Notes under the pieces: generated by a model
Told to the model about the DNA's origin: nothing
What the model saw: only the letters and a program-made list of their open reading frames with translations
Databases searched by the model: none
In this document: piece after piece, positions 22,371 through 33,064 of the stretch
Layout: each line of letters starts with the position of its first letter
How positions within the stretch are numbered: position 1 is the stretch's first letter
Translations under genes and position numbers: made by a program
Assembly: GCA_049999725.1 (NCBI GenBank)
Contig: JBNGIS010028196.1
Coordinates: forward strand, 1-59,550
Length of the DNA: 59,550 nucleotides
Source: Haplomitrium mnioides
Lineage: Eukaryota; Marchantiophyta; Haplomitriopsida; Calobryales
Direction: 5' to 3'

Positions 22371-22489
22371 AGACAAATACTAAGAAAACTGAAAACTTAA
22401 GAAGAAAACATAATAAGGTCAAGGACTGCTAATGAAAAATATAAACAAGACTTTGTGAAGGCTATTTCTCCAAAATCCAAGTTGTTCTT

Positions 22490-22680
22490 ACTAAAGGAGT
22501 CCAAGCGCGCATTGAGTCAAGAGTACATTTGCGCAAGCACTCAGGAGTCTTTGCACCTAAAGACCCAAGTCCAAGTGCGTATTGGGTCCATGTGTGCATT
22601 GAGTCCAAGGTCCAATGCAAAGGACCTCCTGACTCAATGCACATATAGACTCCGCAATCCATGTTTGTATTGACCTTGAA
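22490..22680. repeat. Palindromic minisatellite at the PM2 5' side
   Basis: Units like 'gagtccaagcgcgcattgag' and 'gtccatgtgtgcattgagtc' repeat with small changes. By comparison with PM1 this is intron 1; exon 1 is absent and a terminal-repeat-like segment follows directly. Confidence 0.8.
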
Positions 22681-22689
22681 CAACCCCTA

Positions 22690-22870
22690 ATTTGAACTAG
22701 GAACCACTACTGAATTCCTATTTCATTTGGCATTCACAAAAGCCAAATTTGAAAATTTAGCATCCAAAATCATGAATTTGATGCTAGTAATATTTGTTTG
22801 CAAAAAAAAATGTAATTTTGTATATCAAAATTGCTTATTTCAAGTTCACACAATGTATTAAACACAAATC
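22690..22870. repeat. PM2 right terminal-repeat-like segment
   Basis: Begins 'tttgaactaggaaccactac', which aligns with the PM4 right inverted repeat start 'tttgaaccaggaacatgcta' (58532-58551), followed by A/T-rich DNA with 'gtaattttgtatatcaaaa', comparable with 'gtgatttttcatatcaaaa' at 58588. The order minisatellite then terminal repeat mirrors the left end of PM4. Confidence 0.55.
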
Positions 22871-23640
22871 TTCTTATGAGAAATTTATCAAAATTTCTTT
22901 CATAATTTCTTCTTTAAAAAGAATGAGCATCACCGAATAGAATATATACAAAATGTACATGAAATTTGTTGTTAAATATTTTCAAAACTAACAATTTTAG
23001 GTGCGCAAGAACTTTGAACCGTAGTCTTCATTCTTGTGCATGTAGGGACTGTTAAAGCTTCTTTGCACTTGGAATGCTAATGCTCAGACACGCATGGAAA
23101 GTTGAAGCTCTCACGTGTAGAAACTTTGAACTAGAACCCTAAAGTGTAGGTGCAAGAGGATTGTTGAAGAAAATTTGTGAAAAGGCAGTTGAAGCCTATG
23201 CACGCATGGACAATTGAAGCCCATGTGTAGGCACGCTTTTTTTGAAAAGGTCCATGCACGCAGAGACATCTAAAGCTAACGCAAGCTTGAATAGCTAAAG
23301 CCCATTCTTGCAAGGACAACTAAAGCCCAAGCGAGCACGGACTACTGAGTTCTTAGAAGTAGACACTGCTGAAGCCCTTCTAAGAAGAGACTCCAAAAGC
23401 TCAACATTGAAGAAAACTTGAAAAAAAATTGGAAAAAAAAAGAAAGGGAGCTTCCATGCCAACATAGACTTCATTACTTATTTTTATAAAAACCAATACA
23501 TTTTATTCAAAAATCATTTTACGCAAGAAATTGAATTGTGAAGAAAAAAAATTAAATTTGATTTGGAATGCAACAAGAATGAAGATGAATCAAATAATAT
23601 TTTGTAATGAAAATACTTTATTATGTACAAAAATTACATT
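22871..23640. repeat. PM2-PM3 junction with minisatellite
   Basis: No gene. From 23030 to 23400 there is a variant minisatellite with units such as 'aagcccatgtgtaggcacgc', 'tccatgcacgcagagacatc' and 'aaagcccattcttgcaagga', differing from the intron type by the phrase 'tgaagccc'. 23455-23640 aligns with the DNA at 12965-13160 and forms the 3' flank of the PM3 methylase gene. Confidence 0.65.
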
Positions 23641-24225
23641 AGTCTAATGCTACAACCCTATTCTCTCTTCAAGAGGAATTATCTCATCTAATTAAATTGC
23701 TTGATAGGCTTCAGCATCTCCGGCCTATAAAGAGTCCTATCGAGACTTTCCAATCCCAAATATTGCAACAAAATCACTGGTAGCACTTGCAATACCAAGA
23801 GGAACATGTTCCTTGTGGTACGCATTTACTATCTGCGATTCAATCACATCGGATGGCAAAAAAACCATCGTCAAAACTCTCTAAGGAATATAGATAGATT
23901 GACATCTATCATATTCTACGATGATGCAATTTTGTATCATCTTTAAAGCACATACAAGGCTTATGTCAAATCCAGGGCAAAGATCTAAGATCCAATCTTC
24001 CTCTGTTGATAAAAGGTCAATGAAAAAATTGTACAAAGCTTGAGACTTTTGGCACACATTCACATGAGCATCATCTCTTGTATGTTTTAGCATCACCGAT
24101 ACAGTAAAGCAACCAAACACACTCTGCATAAATTGCCGAAGACGACCACTAGCATCATTAGCTTGCAAGTTGAAGAGTCTTATGTTCCTCTTGCCCTCCT
24201 TGGTCCAGTAGCCTATAGTCCAATT
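23640..24225 (-). pseudogene. PM3 methyltransferase C-terminus (motif I)
   Basis: Frame: YWTKEGKRNIRLFNLQANDA, RQFMQSVFGCF, DAHVNVCQKSQALYNFFIDL, EDWILDLCPGFDISLVCALK and CIIVEYDRCQSIYIP followed by a stop. It parallels PM2 motif by motif and keeps the glutamine where PM2 has a stop. Motif I (23962-23988) reads LDLCPGFDI, so the glycine loop is damaged in a different way from PM2 (LDFCSRSST). Taken together the two suggest that the common ancestor had a normal loop. Motif II (VEYD) is intact. Confidence 0.8.
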
Positions 24226-24897
24226 TTACTTTGTCCGGAAGACCCTGAAGGGACCTCTACGGTGCCACTTCATGTCCTCCATTCGTAACAATCATTTGGC
24301 GTTTGGCTTCTGGCCCTTCATCGTATTTTTCTCCTACATAGAAAAAATGCTATGTTGTAAATCCCAGAGGTCACCACTTTGGAACGCTAGTTGGAACCAA
24401 TTGTCTTGAGAAGGGACTGTCTTCTCAAGAGTCGACTTTGGCTTGATCTCTAAGGTCTCCAACACCAACTCTCTCTTTAATTTTTGGAATGACACCATCC
24501 CACTCTCCATGAACCTCTAATGCCAATATTCAACCTTTTGAATAGATGTAATTTCCAGTCTGTACCTTTGGTTGTAATTGTCATCCATTGCAAATATATG
24601 GGCCTCTATTGGAGTTAGTCCCACATAAACATAACAATTATAGAGTGAAAGTATAAGATTTTTTGCTTCATATTTGGTGACTAAAAGCTGCCTTGCGGCA
24701 GCACTCTGATCACCTCATGCAATCTTGCATCTATATTTGTCAGGGTTTTTGAGATCAAACTTTGACTTATCTTTCAACCTACACTTCGGGTCCATTTCAA
24801 CAATGAAGAAGCTATGCGTATACTTGTTGGTCAGCATTCTTTGCGCGAGAAGCTTTACGAAATCCTCATTTAACCTCTAAATTTGGAATAGACTCTA
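24226..24897 (-). pseudogene. PM3 ParB-like domain
   Basis: Frame: LNEDFVKLLAQRMLTNKYTH, SFFIVEMDPKCRLKDKSKF, KYRCKIA, a stop, GDQSAAARQLLVTKYEAKN, YVYVGLTPIEAHIFAMDDNY and RLEITSIQKVEYWH. The same helix-strand-box-helix order is seen in PM1 and PM2, and the LTPIEA helix matches the LSxEEA element of ParB domains. The GxNHS box reads GDQS here. The N-terminal part of this exon continues at 31201 beyond the G1 insertion. Confidence 0.75.
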
Positions 24898-25573
24898 TGT
24901 AACATTACACACAGTCACACAAGTTAGTACAAACATATACAAGAGAAGCGCACAAAGACTTCAATTGTAACACTACATATATACACACAAGTTAGCACAA
25001 ACACATATAAGAGAAGCGCATAAAGACTTCAGTTGACCTCACAAGGACTTCAAAAACCCACAAAGTAAGAGATACCAAACAAGACGCTCTCCTTTCTTTA
25101 TATACTTGATAGAAAACTTCTTGCTTGCATAAGTGCAAGAACCTTATTGGTTCCTTTTCAATCCTCTTCTAATTGGATCCCTCATTTCTTTGTCACTCTG
25201 ATTGGACCATTTTTTACCTTTATTCTCCTTCTGCCACATGTCCTTATTTTAGAGCCTTCCATCTCTCTTTAGTTCTCCTTTTGCCACGTGTTCTTATCTT
25301 TAGAACCTTCTATCTCTTTAATTCTCCTTCTACCACGTGTCCTTATCTTTAGAACCTTCTCTTTACTTTAATTCTCTGCTTTCCACGTGTTCTTATCTAG
25401 ACTCCCTCTTTCACTTTAGTTTGTTGACTTTCTCTCCTCTTGCCACGTGTCCAACTCTCTATAATAGAAATCTTTTTTTGCTACTCTAACTTAGTAATAT
25501 CTTTCTAGACATAGTTGACACTATATCTTACACCATTTTTTGCTATAGCTTACTAAAGTTAGTGATCACTACA
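24898..25573 (-). repeat. G1 3' LTR with an internal end duplication
   Basis: Matches the 5' LTR but is about 110 bp longer. Its terminal end carries two adjacent copies of a unit near 68 bp, beginning tgtaacattacacac (24898) and tgtaacactacatat (24966), each ending 'agaagcgca.aaagacttca'. The polypurine tract (minus-strand aaaaagagggaggat, 25574-25588) abuts its other end. Confidence 0.9.
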
Positions 25574-25589
25574 ATCCTCCCTCTTTTTA

Positions 25590-26900
25590 AGAGGCTGCAT
25601 CTTCATTGCGAGTAAGAGAGTTCTCAAAAGAGTGGACAAGTGCGTAGACATTAGCCAAATTCTCCAATGGCTCTCAAGTAGCTTCATAAAGAGGGTAATC
25701 TTTCCAATGAACCAAATATTCCATAATCTCACAACAACCATGGTGCCACGTAAGTTTCTTTAAGAGTTGTTCAACCTTATACTCTTCATGACTATCAATA
25801 AGTTCAGGTAGTGGAGAAGGTTCTTGGGTTCTGGTAAAAGTGGAAGAACGAGGGGCAAAAGCTCGGAGTAAAGAGACATGAAAGACTATATGAATCTTCA
25901 TATGAGAGAGGTAAAACCAATTGATAGACCACTTCTCCAATATGAGTAGAGATAGCAAAAAGACCAATAAAGTGAGCCTTAAACTTACACAAATGAAAGA
26001 AAGGAAGATTGGACATGGAGAGCTAGACTTGGTCACCTACAGCAAATGTCACCTCTTGACAATGAGTATCAGCATATTGCTTTTGTCGATTACAAGTAAC
26101 TTCCATTTTTTCCTTAGCTCGTCGACTTCCATGGTGTAGACGATGAAGAAAATCGTCAACGGCTGGGCTCTTAGAGGTCGATGGTAATGCATGTTGAAGA
26201 CTAGAGATCGTGGTAGGATGCTCACCATACATCAAAAAAAAGATGCAGCGCATGTGGAACTATTGATGGAGTTATTATATGAGAACTCCACAAGAGGTAG
26301 TAGCCAATCCCATTCCTCTTGTTCTTCCAAAGTAAAAGCTTATAGCATATCTTCAATGGTATGGTTGGCCTATTCAATTTGACCATCAGATTGTGGATAA
26401 TAAGTAGTAGACATAGCCAGTTTGGTCTTGAAAAGACCAAATATACTGCGCCAAAACATGCTGGTGAATTGAGTGCCTCGATCAAAAATAATAAATTTGG
26501 AAATACCATGATGAGAGTAGACTGCCTCTAAATAAATTCGTGCTAACTAAGGTGATGTCACTGATTTGGTAGTTGGACGAATATGAATCATTTTGCTAAG
26601 CTTGTCCACAAAAACAACAATAACATCATAGCCCGTAGAAGTACGAGGTAGCTAACACACAATATCTATACTCACATGCTCCAATCAGTGATTGGAGATA
26701 GGTAGTGGTTGCAATAAGCCTCCTTTTTTAAAGTTGGTAGCCTTGTTTTGTTGACAAGCCAAGCAACTTCAAACATATTCCTCCACATCTTGATGCATTT
26801 TAGGCCAATAATAAACTCGTTGAAGATTGTCCAAAGTCTTCTCAATTCCAACATGGCCACCTACTGTGAAGTCATGTGCTTCATATAAAATTTCAGAGCA
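25590..26900 (-). pseudogene. G1 integrase and chromodomain
   Basis: Integrase zinc finger: HVGIEKTLDNLQRVYYWPKM and SCLACQQNKA (26730-26860). Core: SIDIV, VIVVFVDKLSKMIH (first Asp), FIIFDRGTQFTSMFW (second Asp) and YYPQSDGQIE (Glu in a later stop-broken context). At 25625-25787 a chromodomain: EEYKVEQLL, MEYLVHWKDYPLYEAT, stop, EPLENLANVYALV; the aromatic and YLVxWKxYP pattern is clear and the usual tryptophan of TWEP is a TGA stop. Chromodomains steer such elements to marked heterochromatin. Many stops are present. Confidence 0.88.
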
Positions 26901-27129
26901 AAGCTTAATATTATTGGGAACCTACACCTTGTCTTAGAAGAAAATCAATCCTCTCACCTCTTTTACTAACTTCTTTTGTTGTGCGGCAATGATCTCTTCA
27001 TCTGTCTTTATTGCAGCCAACATTTATGTCCACCAAGTAGGATGAATTGTGATTTCAAACATGATGTTGAGTTGAGGCATGTATGTCAAGGCATCTGCAA
27101 TCTGACGTTTTCCTTCCATATAAACCATC

Positions 27130-27560
27130 TTCATATAGAACCATTGTCACCACTCCGCCCATCGAATATGCATTTTTGAGAGCTCTTTTTGAGTTTCTAG
27201 ATAGATTAAAGGCTTATGGCTGGTTTCAACCACAAACTCCTTTTCTCATAGATAGTGCTTCTAATGCTTGGTTGATAACACGATAGCCAATTGTTCACGT
27301 TTGGTGGTGTGGTAGTTCTGCTCTGCATCGCTTAGTTTTCTAGCAAAGAACGCAATTTGATGCCAACCATCCTCCCATTCTTGTTGCAAAACTCCACCTA
27401 TGACTTTTTTTGATGCATCCATCAAAAGTTTGATTGGTCGTTTAGAATCATACCATTTAAGAGTAGGAGCATGAAGAAGTGATTTCTTTATTGCTTGAAA
27501 TATCGATTCTTCTGTAGCTCCTTATGTCCACGTATGACTTTTCTTGAGCAAGTTGGTCAA
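27130..27560 (-). pseudogene. G1 RNase H
   Basis: Frame fragments: KPIKLLMDASKKVIGGVLQQ, HQIAFFARKLSDAEQNYHTT and KREQLAIVLSTKH. These are the DAS, the FxSRKL-like and the EKELLA-like motifs of gypsy RNase H. Stops interrupt the last third. Confidence 0.8.
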
Positions 27561-27639
27561 TGGTTCTGCTATTTGTGCAAAATCTATCACAAATCGACAA
27601 TAAAACCTAGTCAACCTAAAAATCCTCTTAGCTATGTGT

Positions 27640-28918
27640 AATCACTAGGAGCTTCCCACTTTTGAATTGCCTCTACTTTCTGATCCATAACTTGGATTCT
27701 TGATGCACTCTCATGATGACCCAAGTAGTCCGTGTTGCTTTTCCCAATTTCACGTTTTGACATCTTCATATATAGCTTGTGATTTCAAAGTACTTTTAAT
27801 ACAGTATGAAGTTGTTGTTGATACTCTTGAAGATTCTTGCTCTAAATAAGAATGTCATCCAAAAAGACAATGACAAACTTATCCAAATAAGATCGAAAAA
27901 TATCATTCATAAGACCCATAAATGTTGCAAGAGCATTAGTTAATCCAAAAAGCACAACAAGGTATTTAAAGTGCCTATATCGACTTCGAAATGTTGTTTT
28001 TTGCACATCACCTTCTACAATTTGGATTTGATTATATCTGCTTCTCAAATCTAACTTTGTAAAGTAATTTTCTCCTTGACGTTGATCAAACAAATCATCT
28101 ATTCTAGGTAATGGATATTCATTTTTCACAGTTTGTTGGTTTAGTGCTCGATAGTCAATACACATTCTCATACTCCCATCTTTCTTTCTTATAAATAATA
28201 TTGGTGCACCATAAGAAGATATGTTTGGTTGAATGAACCTGTTCTCCAACAACTTAGTAATATGAGATTTGCATTCCTCGAGTTCATGAAGAGGCAATTG
28301 ATATGGTGCTTTGCATGGTGGAATACTTCTTAGAATAATCTCAATCTTGTGATCAATGCATCGTTTGGGTGGCAATCTATGGGGTAAATCATTGGGAAAG
28401 ACGTCATGAAACTCCTTCAAGATACCTTGAAGATCGTGGGGAACTTTATGCTTTGAGTCCTCTCTCTCAACTATGAGTTCACGTATGAGCTCCAAAAACA
28501 CTGTATCTTGCTTTTTGATTGAATGTGCTCCAATCACATATAAATGTAGGTTCTTCAAATGAGGTTGTACTCTATCTTCCCAAATCTTCCATTGAGAAGT
28601 TGTGAGTGTCTTTTTACGCCAATCTACTTGCGGGTTATATCTTTGTAGCCATTTCATTCCAAGAATTGCATCATATCTGGCTAATGTTGTGATCTTGCAC
28701 TCCAAATTCTCTTTATAGTTGCCCATATGTAGAGCTATAGTTTGAGACAGACATTCAACACGCTCACTTTGGCCATTTGCTATTTCAACCACCTTGTGCT
28801 CTTCCTTTTCAATTGGCAACTTCAACTTCAAGGCTATTGCTTGTGATAGATAATTTTCTTCCGCTCCGAAGTCCACCAAAACTCTTATTGCCGATCTTTC
28901 CATCCATCCATCAACCAC
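27640..28918 (-). pseudogene. G1 protease and reverse transcriptase
   Basis: An open run of 358 codons starting at 28918. Protease site [14 protein letters not shown] (usual DSGA; the Ser is Phe) lies near residue 15, followed by [17 protein letters not shown] motifs: [70 protein letters not shown] and the catalytic [10 protein letters not shown], where the run ends at a stop. RT aspartates are intact; LDLRSGYHQI has become [10 protein letters not shown]. Thumb fragments continue to about 27640. Confidence 0.9.
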
Positions 28919-29129
28919 AATTAGTCCTCTATGTTTTTGTTTTCTATATTTAGTATATTTGCTTTTTTCAAAACCTTTCCTCGCCTTTCTTCTTTATCCC
29001 AGCAAAACCACGAGGTTTTTTGCTAGTGCTCATCGCTTCCTTGACATTCTTCTTCTTCTTCATTATTGACACTATGAAGAGGTCGTCGAAACACTCGTCC
29101 TTGATTGCGTTGTATTGCTCTGCAATTCG

Positions 29130-29979
29130 GTGCAATATGCTCTATTCTCCCACAATTATAATATGTTTGTGTTTCTCGTCATTCTTCAGCTCTTCTTTCT
29201 ATAGCATTGTGTAGTCCTTCTTGTTGTTGATTGAAATCTTTTCTTCTAATATGTCCCAACTCCATAGGCATAGGGCCATAATTCCTTCTTGTTTGCACAA
29301 TCCCCCATGTTCCTTCAATTCTTTGAGCAAATGAGATGGCTTTGTTAACATCCTTCGGATTGTGCATCATAAATTCCTATTGAATCTTCTTTTTTAATCC
29401 TTGCAAAAATTTGTCGAGGGCCTCGATTGAACTCATGTCTTCAATTTGGACTTGTAGGCTTCGAAACATTTCAATGTACCTTGCAATGCTGCATTGTTGC
29501 TCTAACTCCCAAAGCTTAGTCCTTGCGGTTAATATAGAATCTACCGCCTTGAAATTTTGTAATATGCCCTCTTCAAGGTTGTTCCACAAAAGTTGTTTTC
29601 CTCGTGCATTTTTTTGTCGCTCCCATCCTTGTAGCCAAATAGATGCATGCTTTGTTAAAAAGTATCTTGCAAATAGTCTCTACTCCAAATCTAGAGCATA
29701 TAGATAATATAACATGTGAATTTCCATCCAATACACCCATCCTTCTACAACACCTACCATGTTGGTTCCTCCATAAGCCTCTAGTTTACACAACTTGCTC
29801 ATCTTTTGAAGCAATGTTTCTCGACTCCCTTCTCCATTCTCTTGTTGCAACCGCATTTTCACCATCTCCGCCATCAACATATTTGCTTGTTGTTGGCTTG
29901 CTATAAAGACTGCTTAGAGTTCTTCTAACTTTGCCATCATCCAAGCTCTTTCTTCTAGATTGTTGTAACTCACCTCCAT
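29130..29979 (-). pseudogene. G1 gag
   Basis: Starts MEVSYNNLEERAWMMAKLEE at 29979. Contains the retrotransposon-gag pattern KASIWLQGWERQKN...LWNNLEEGILQNF, ARTKLWELEQQCSIARYIEM and LQVQIEDMSSIEALDKFLQG, then a zinc knuckle near 29140-29180: YYNCGRIEHIAPNC, with the first cysteine changed to tyrosine. Stops and one frameshift are present. Gag would coat the RNA in the particle. Confidence 0.85.
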
Positions 29980-30619
29980 GATTTTTCTGTTACAACTTAA
30001 CTACTTGTAACTCATATGAAAACAAATACGTACACATCCAATTATGTAAAATATGTAAAATAAAAAGTTTGGTTGATGCCAACACTGAATCACAAAACCT
30101 CTCCAAATTTACGAACAAGAAAATCTCATTGCATTTGCTTAAGTGTTACTCAAACATAAATGTGACACTTGGAGTTGAACTCTTCTAGAGGAGCTTGGTT
30201 CAAATCCATTTTCTATCTATCACAAAACGTAAATGAAACACTTCCATGTAACACCATAATTTACCACAAGTAAGATAATAGGTTCTCTCGATTCCGTCAC
30301 AAAAACCATAAAATCATCCTCACAATTATACACTAAAAATTGACGAAAGAAATGTTTGTTAATGTTAAACACACGAATATCAAAAGGATTCAATAGAGGA
30401 ATTCTAAGAGGTACAAATGCTCCTCTATCTATTAGTTACAATAGTATCAAGTCAAACTTCTTATCTTCATTCATAAAGGATGGGATATCCACTATCTTTT
30501 ACTCATGAAAACCCGAGAGTTTAACTCTCTTAGAGTTAATGCAAAGTGGAGATTCCACTACTCCAAAAGGTCTTTAGTGCTTCTCCAAAGAGGAGTAATC
30601 CACACTTCTTTCGATAAGA

Positions 30620-30635
30620 CCAAGCTCTGATACCA
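30620..30635 (-). other. G1 primer-binding site
   Basis: Minus strand TGGTATCAGAGCTTGG, one base after the end of the 5' LTR. The first 12 bases equal the complement of the plant initiator tRNA-Met 3' end, the usual primer of these elements. Confidence 0.95.
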
Positions 30636-30636
30636 T

Positions 30637-31200
30637 TGTAACACTACACACATACAAGAGAATCGCATAAGTACTTCAAAAACCCACAAGGTAAGAGATG
30701 CCAAACAAGGCACTCTCCCTTCTTTATATACTTGATAGAAAGCTCCTTGCCTATATAGGTAGAGGAACCTTACTGGTTCTTTTTCTATCCTCTTTTAATT
30801 GAACCCCTCTTTTCTCTCTCACTCTGATTGGACCACCTTTTACTTTTATTCTCCTTCTGCCATCTGTCCTTATCTTTAGAACCTTCCATCTCTCTTTAGT
30901 TCTCCTTTTGCCACGTGTCCTTATCTTTAGAACCTTCCATCTCTTTAATTCTCTTTTTGCCACGTGTCTTTACCTTTAGAACCTTCTCTTTACTTTAATT
31001 CTCCGCTTGCTACATGTCCTTATCTAAACTCCCTCTTTCACTTTAATTCATTGACTTTCTCTCCTCTTGCCACATGTCCAACTCTCTATAATGGCAATCT
31101 CTTTTTGCTACTCTAACTTGGTAATATCTTTCTAGACATAGTTGACACTATATCTTACGTCATTTTTTGCCATGGCTTACTAAAGCTAGTGATTATTACA
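30637..31200 (-). repeat. G1 5' LTR
   Basis: 564 bp, TGTAATAATCACTAGC to GTGTAGTGTTACA on the minus strand. It contains several 'ccacgtgtcctta' / 'taaggacacgtgg' units spaced about 60 bp, each with a CACGTG core (G-box), and a TATA-like 'tatataaag' near 30721-30731 on the minus strand. The same units occur in the other two LTRs of the family. Confidence 0.9.
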
Positions 31201-31590
31201 CCATAGCTATCCATTTCTAGTTTTGGAAGGTTTAGATTTTCCAATCGAATCGTTGTTGTTTCCTCTCGAACTCTAGATTGCTGGATTGCACACTCTCTGA
31301 TTTTGTTTTTGTCCTTCTAAGACATTGTCTAAAGGTCCACCTACTCTTATTCCTAAAAGGTTCGCAACCCCTTGTGCCATTGCCTTTTTGATCTTGAGGT
31401 TGGAGCTTGCATGGACTCTAGCTTTGCTTCCTCCTTTGAGCTGCTCAGAGTTGAAGACAAAGAGGCCACAGAAGCTGAGATGGTTGGAGATTTTGAGGGG
31501 ACTGACTCCTCCTCAATAATTGGTGCAGACACATGCTTCTTCTTTAGGATGGCCTATTCCTTCTTTTATGGAGCCTCGACTAGCTCCATG
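31201..31590 (-). pseudogene. PM3 N-terminal linker of the ParB gene
   Basis: Continuation of the ParB exon past G1. Minus strand reads KNKIRECAIQQSRVREETTT and LENLNLPKLEMDSYG, matching PM2 KNKICKSAI and INLPKPGMDNW. Upstream it is acidic and serine-rich like PM2. Similarity to PM2 ends near 31590. Confidence 0.65.
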
Positions 31591-31880
31591 TGGTAATGGG
31601 GAGATCCCAAAAATACACGATTCATCCCTTTCACAAGTTCTTTTAGGTAGTGAGGCAGTGAAATTATGCTAGCAAGACACTCTTTCTTAGCAAAACCTTT
31701 ACTTTTAGCTTCTTGGACTAGCTCAAGATCACAATCGAACTTAAGATTAATGAGATTTGACTCCATAACCTTTCTGCAAATAGAACAAGATAAGATACGT
31801 TGGTTCCGAAACAACACTTTTGAATCCAACATTCACTCTCCAAAGCCTCGTTTAGGAACTGTCTCCTCCGCCATCTGATG
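31566..31880 (-). other. Unrecognised coding-like segment
   Basis: Minus-strand frame with ESNLINLKFDCDLELVQEAK and SIISLPHYLKELVKGMNRVF, preceded in another frame by MASDGGGDS at 31880. I recognise no domain. It could be the PM3 gene start (PM4 exon 1 starts MASEATALK), or the first codons of an LTR element whose LTR is 31892-33000. Confidence 0.3.
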
Positions 31881-31889
31881 CCATTGTCA

Positions 31890-33000
31890 ACCCGGAAGTT
31901 GGACCGTTCCTCTTTAACTGTACTTTCCTTTGTCTGTTGACTTCAACACTAAACGACAAAAGAACTCACGTCACTTCTGACTTTCAACGCTACATGTCAA
32001 AATCCTCTTCGAATCTCAACCGTCCGATGTTGTTTTCCACAAGGAATTTTGAACATCATTCTGCTTAATTCTTCAGACTTCTGAGCCTTCTTCAGAAACA
32101 AACCTCACACTTATCCAAATTCGATCTTCGACTCATGAACACTTCTTTTTACGATAACTTCTGCTATCAATCCGCAATCGACAAGCATCCTTCAGATACT
32201 TCGGATCCCAAAGATCCTATTTCCGCGTTTGCTCTTCTGAACTTTACCACTAACAGATGTCTATTATATTTATTCTCGCGCAACCTTCGAGAAATCTGTT
32301 TTCTCTCTTGTGAATCACAAGGATAATGGAGCAGCCTCAATCGCTCTCCTACAATCTTCCCTCAACTGAATCCTCTTCTGACTTAGTTACAATGTAGATT
32401 TCGGAATAAAGCAAAACACCTTGAGCAAAGATCAGATAAATCGTGATGATTTTCAGTCCATCAACTCGAACTCAACCTTACGAATCTGTTGATTTGCAAG
32501 ATTAATTCTCATCACTCATTTCCTCTTCCTTCTGCGTATTTAACAAAGCTCTTACTCTCCACAATCGATCAAGTAGGCCCTACGATTGACTCATGATACA
32601 CCTCTCTACCGCAATTGACTCCCTTCTTGGGTCACTTTCCTAATTTTTAACATACATCCGATTCAAGTGCAATTCATAGATCAGCTTGAGACAATTTTGG
32701 CCTCTTTCGTTGGACAACAACCTGCAAATTTGCAACGCCCAGAAGGCAACCGCTTTAAGTTCCTTTTACACGATCAGAACGAGAATACTTTCTTGCTTAC
32801 ATACTCGCAAATTCTCTTCTCTAGTTTCAGATTACAGAATACAATCTCTCTGACAAAACAACACTTTTGATTCTTCCTCAATGAATCTTTACTAAGAATA
32901 AAACAATGGCAACCCTCAATTTAGAGTCTTGAGGAGACTTATACAAAATTTGGCACTCCAAATTGACACAATTGAAATGACAAGGTAAATCCTAAATAAT
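31890..33000 (-). repeat. Non-coding segment, possibly an LTR
   Basis: No coding frame is convincing. On the minus strand it ends 'gggttgaca' followed by 'atggcatcagatgg', which resembles an LTR end plus a variant tRNA-Met primer site (TGGTATCAGA). A TATA-like 'aaatataatag' lies near 32270. No second copy exists in the window, so the LTR reading is a guess. Confidence 0.3.
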
Positions 33001-33064
33001 CCTATGCTATGGTTACTTTGGATCCTCCTCTTGTGAAGATTTCATTCGAAAAAAATCTCAAGCT

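Larger units (their letters stand above)
12700..22870 (-). mobile_element. PM2, copy 2 of the ParB-methylase element, split by CopC
   Basis: The most complete copy of the minus-strand gene. In gene order it has a terminal-repeat-like segment (22690-22870), a minisatellite, the ParB exon (20930-22370), a second intron with a minisatellite, the methyltransferase motif IV exon (20060-20520), an intron holding CopC, and the motif I exon (13195-13840). Exon 1, the promoter and the entire divergent gene are missing. The loss runs from the intron-1 minisatellite to the right terminus. Confidence 0.7.
24898..31200 (-). mobile_element. G1, chromodomain Ty3/gypsy retrotransposon
   Basis: LTRs at 24898-25573 and 30637-31200, initiator tRNA-Met primer-binding site, polypurine tract, and the gypsy order gag, protease, RT, RNase H, integrase, chromodomain, all on the minus strand. 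Flanking pentamers are CTCTA and CCATA, a poor target-site match. The PM3 ParB reading frame continues across the two junctions, which proves insertion into that exon. A solo LTR of the same family sits in CopA. Confidence 0.93.
23030..31590 (-). mobile_element. PM3, copy 3 of the ParB-methylase element, split by G1
   Basis: Minus-strand gene in gene order: N-terminal linker (31201-31590), [G1 insertion], ParB block (24550-24897), post-ParB region (24226-24550) and methyltransferase C-terminus (23640-24225). The motif IV exon and both flanking introns are missing: the post-ParB region is fused at about 24215-24228 to the codons for GYWTKEGK. No divergent gene is seen next to it. Confidence 0.7.

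Noticed and set aside
31890-33000. Definite LTR with tRNA-Met primer site
   Set aside because: The primer match is partial, no partner LTR is present and the start is not clear. Kept only as a low-confidence possibility.
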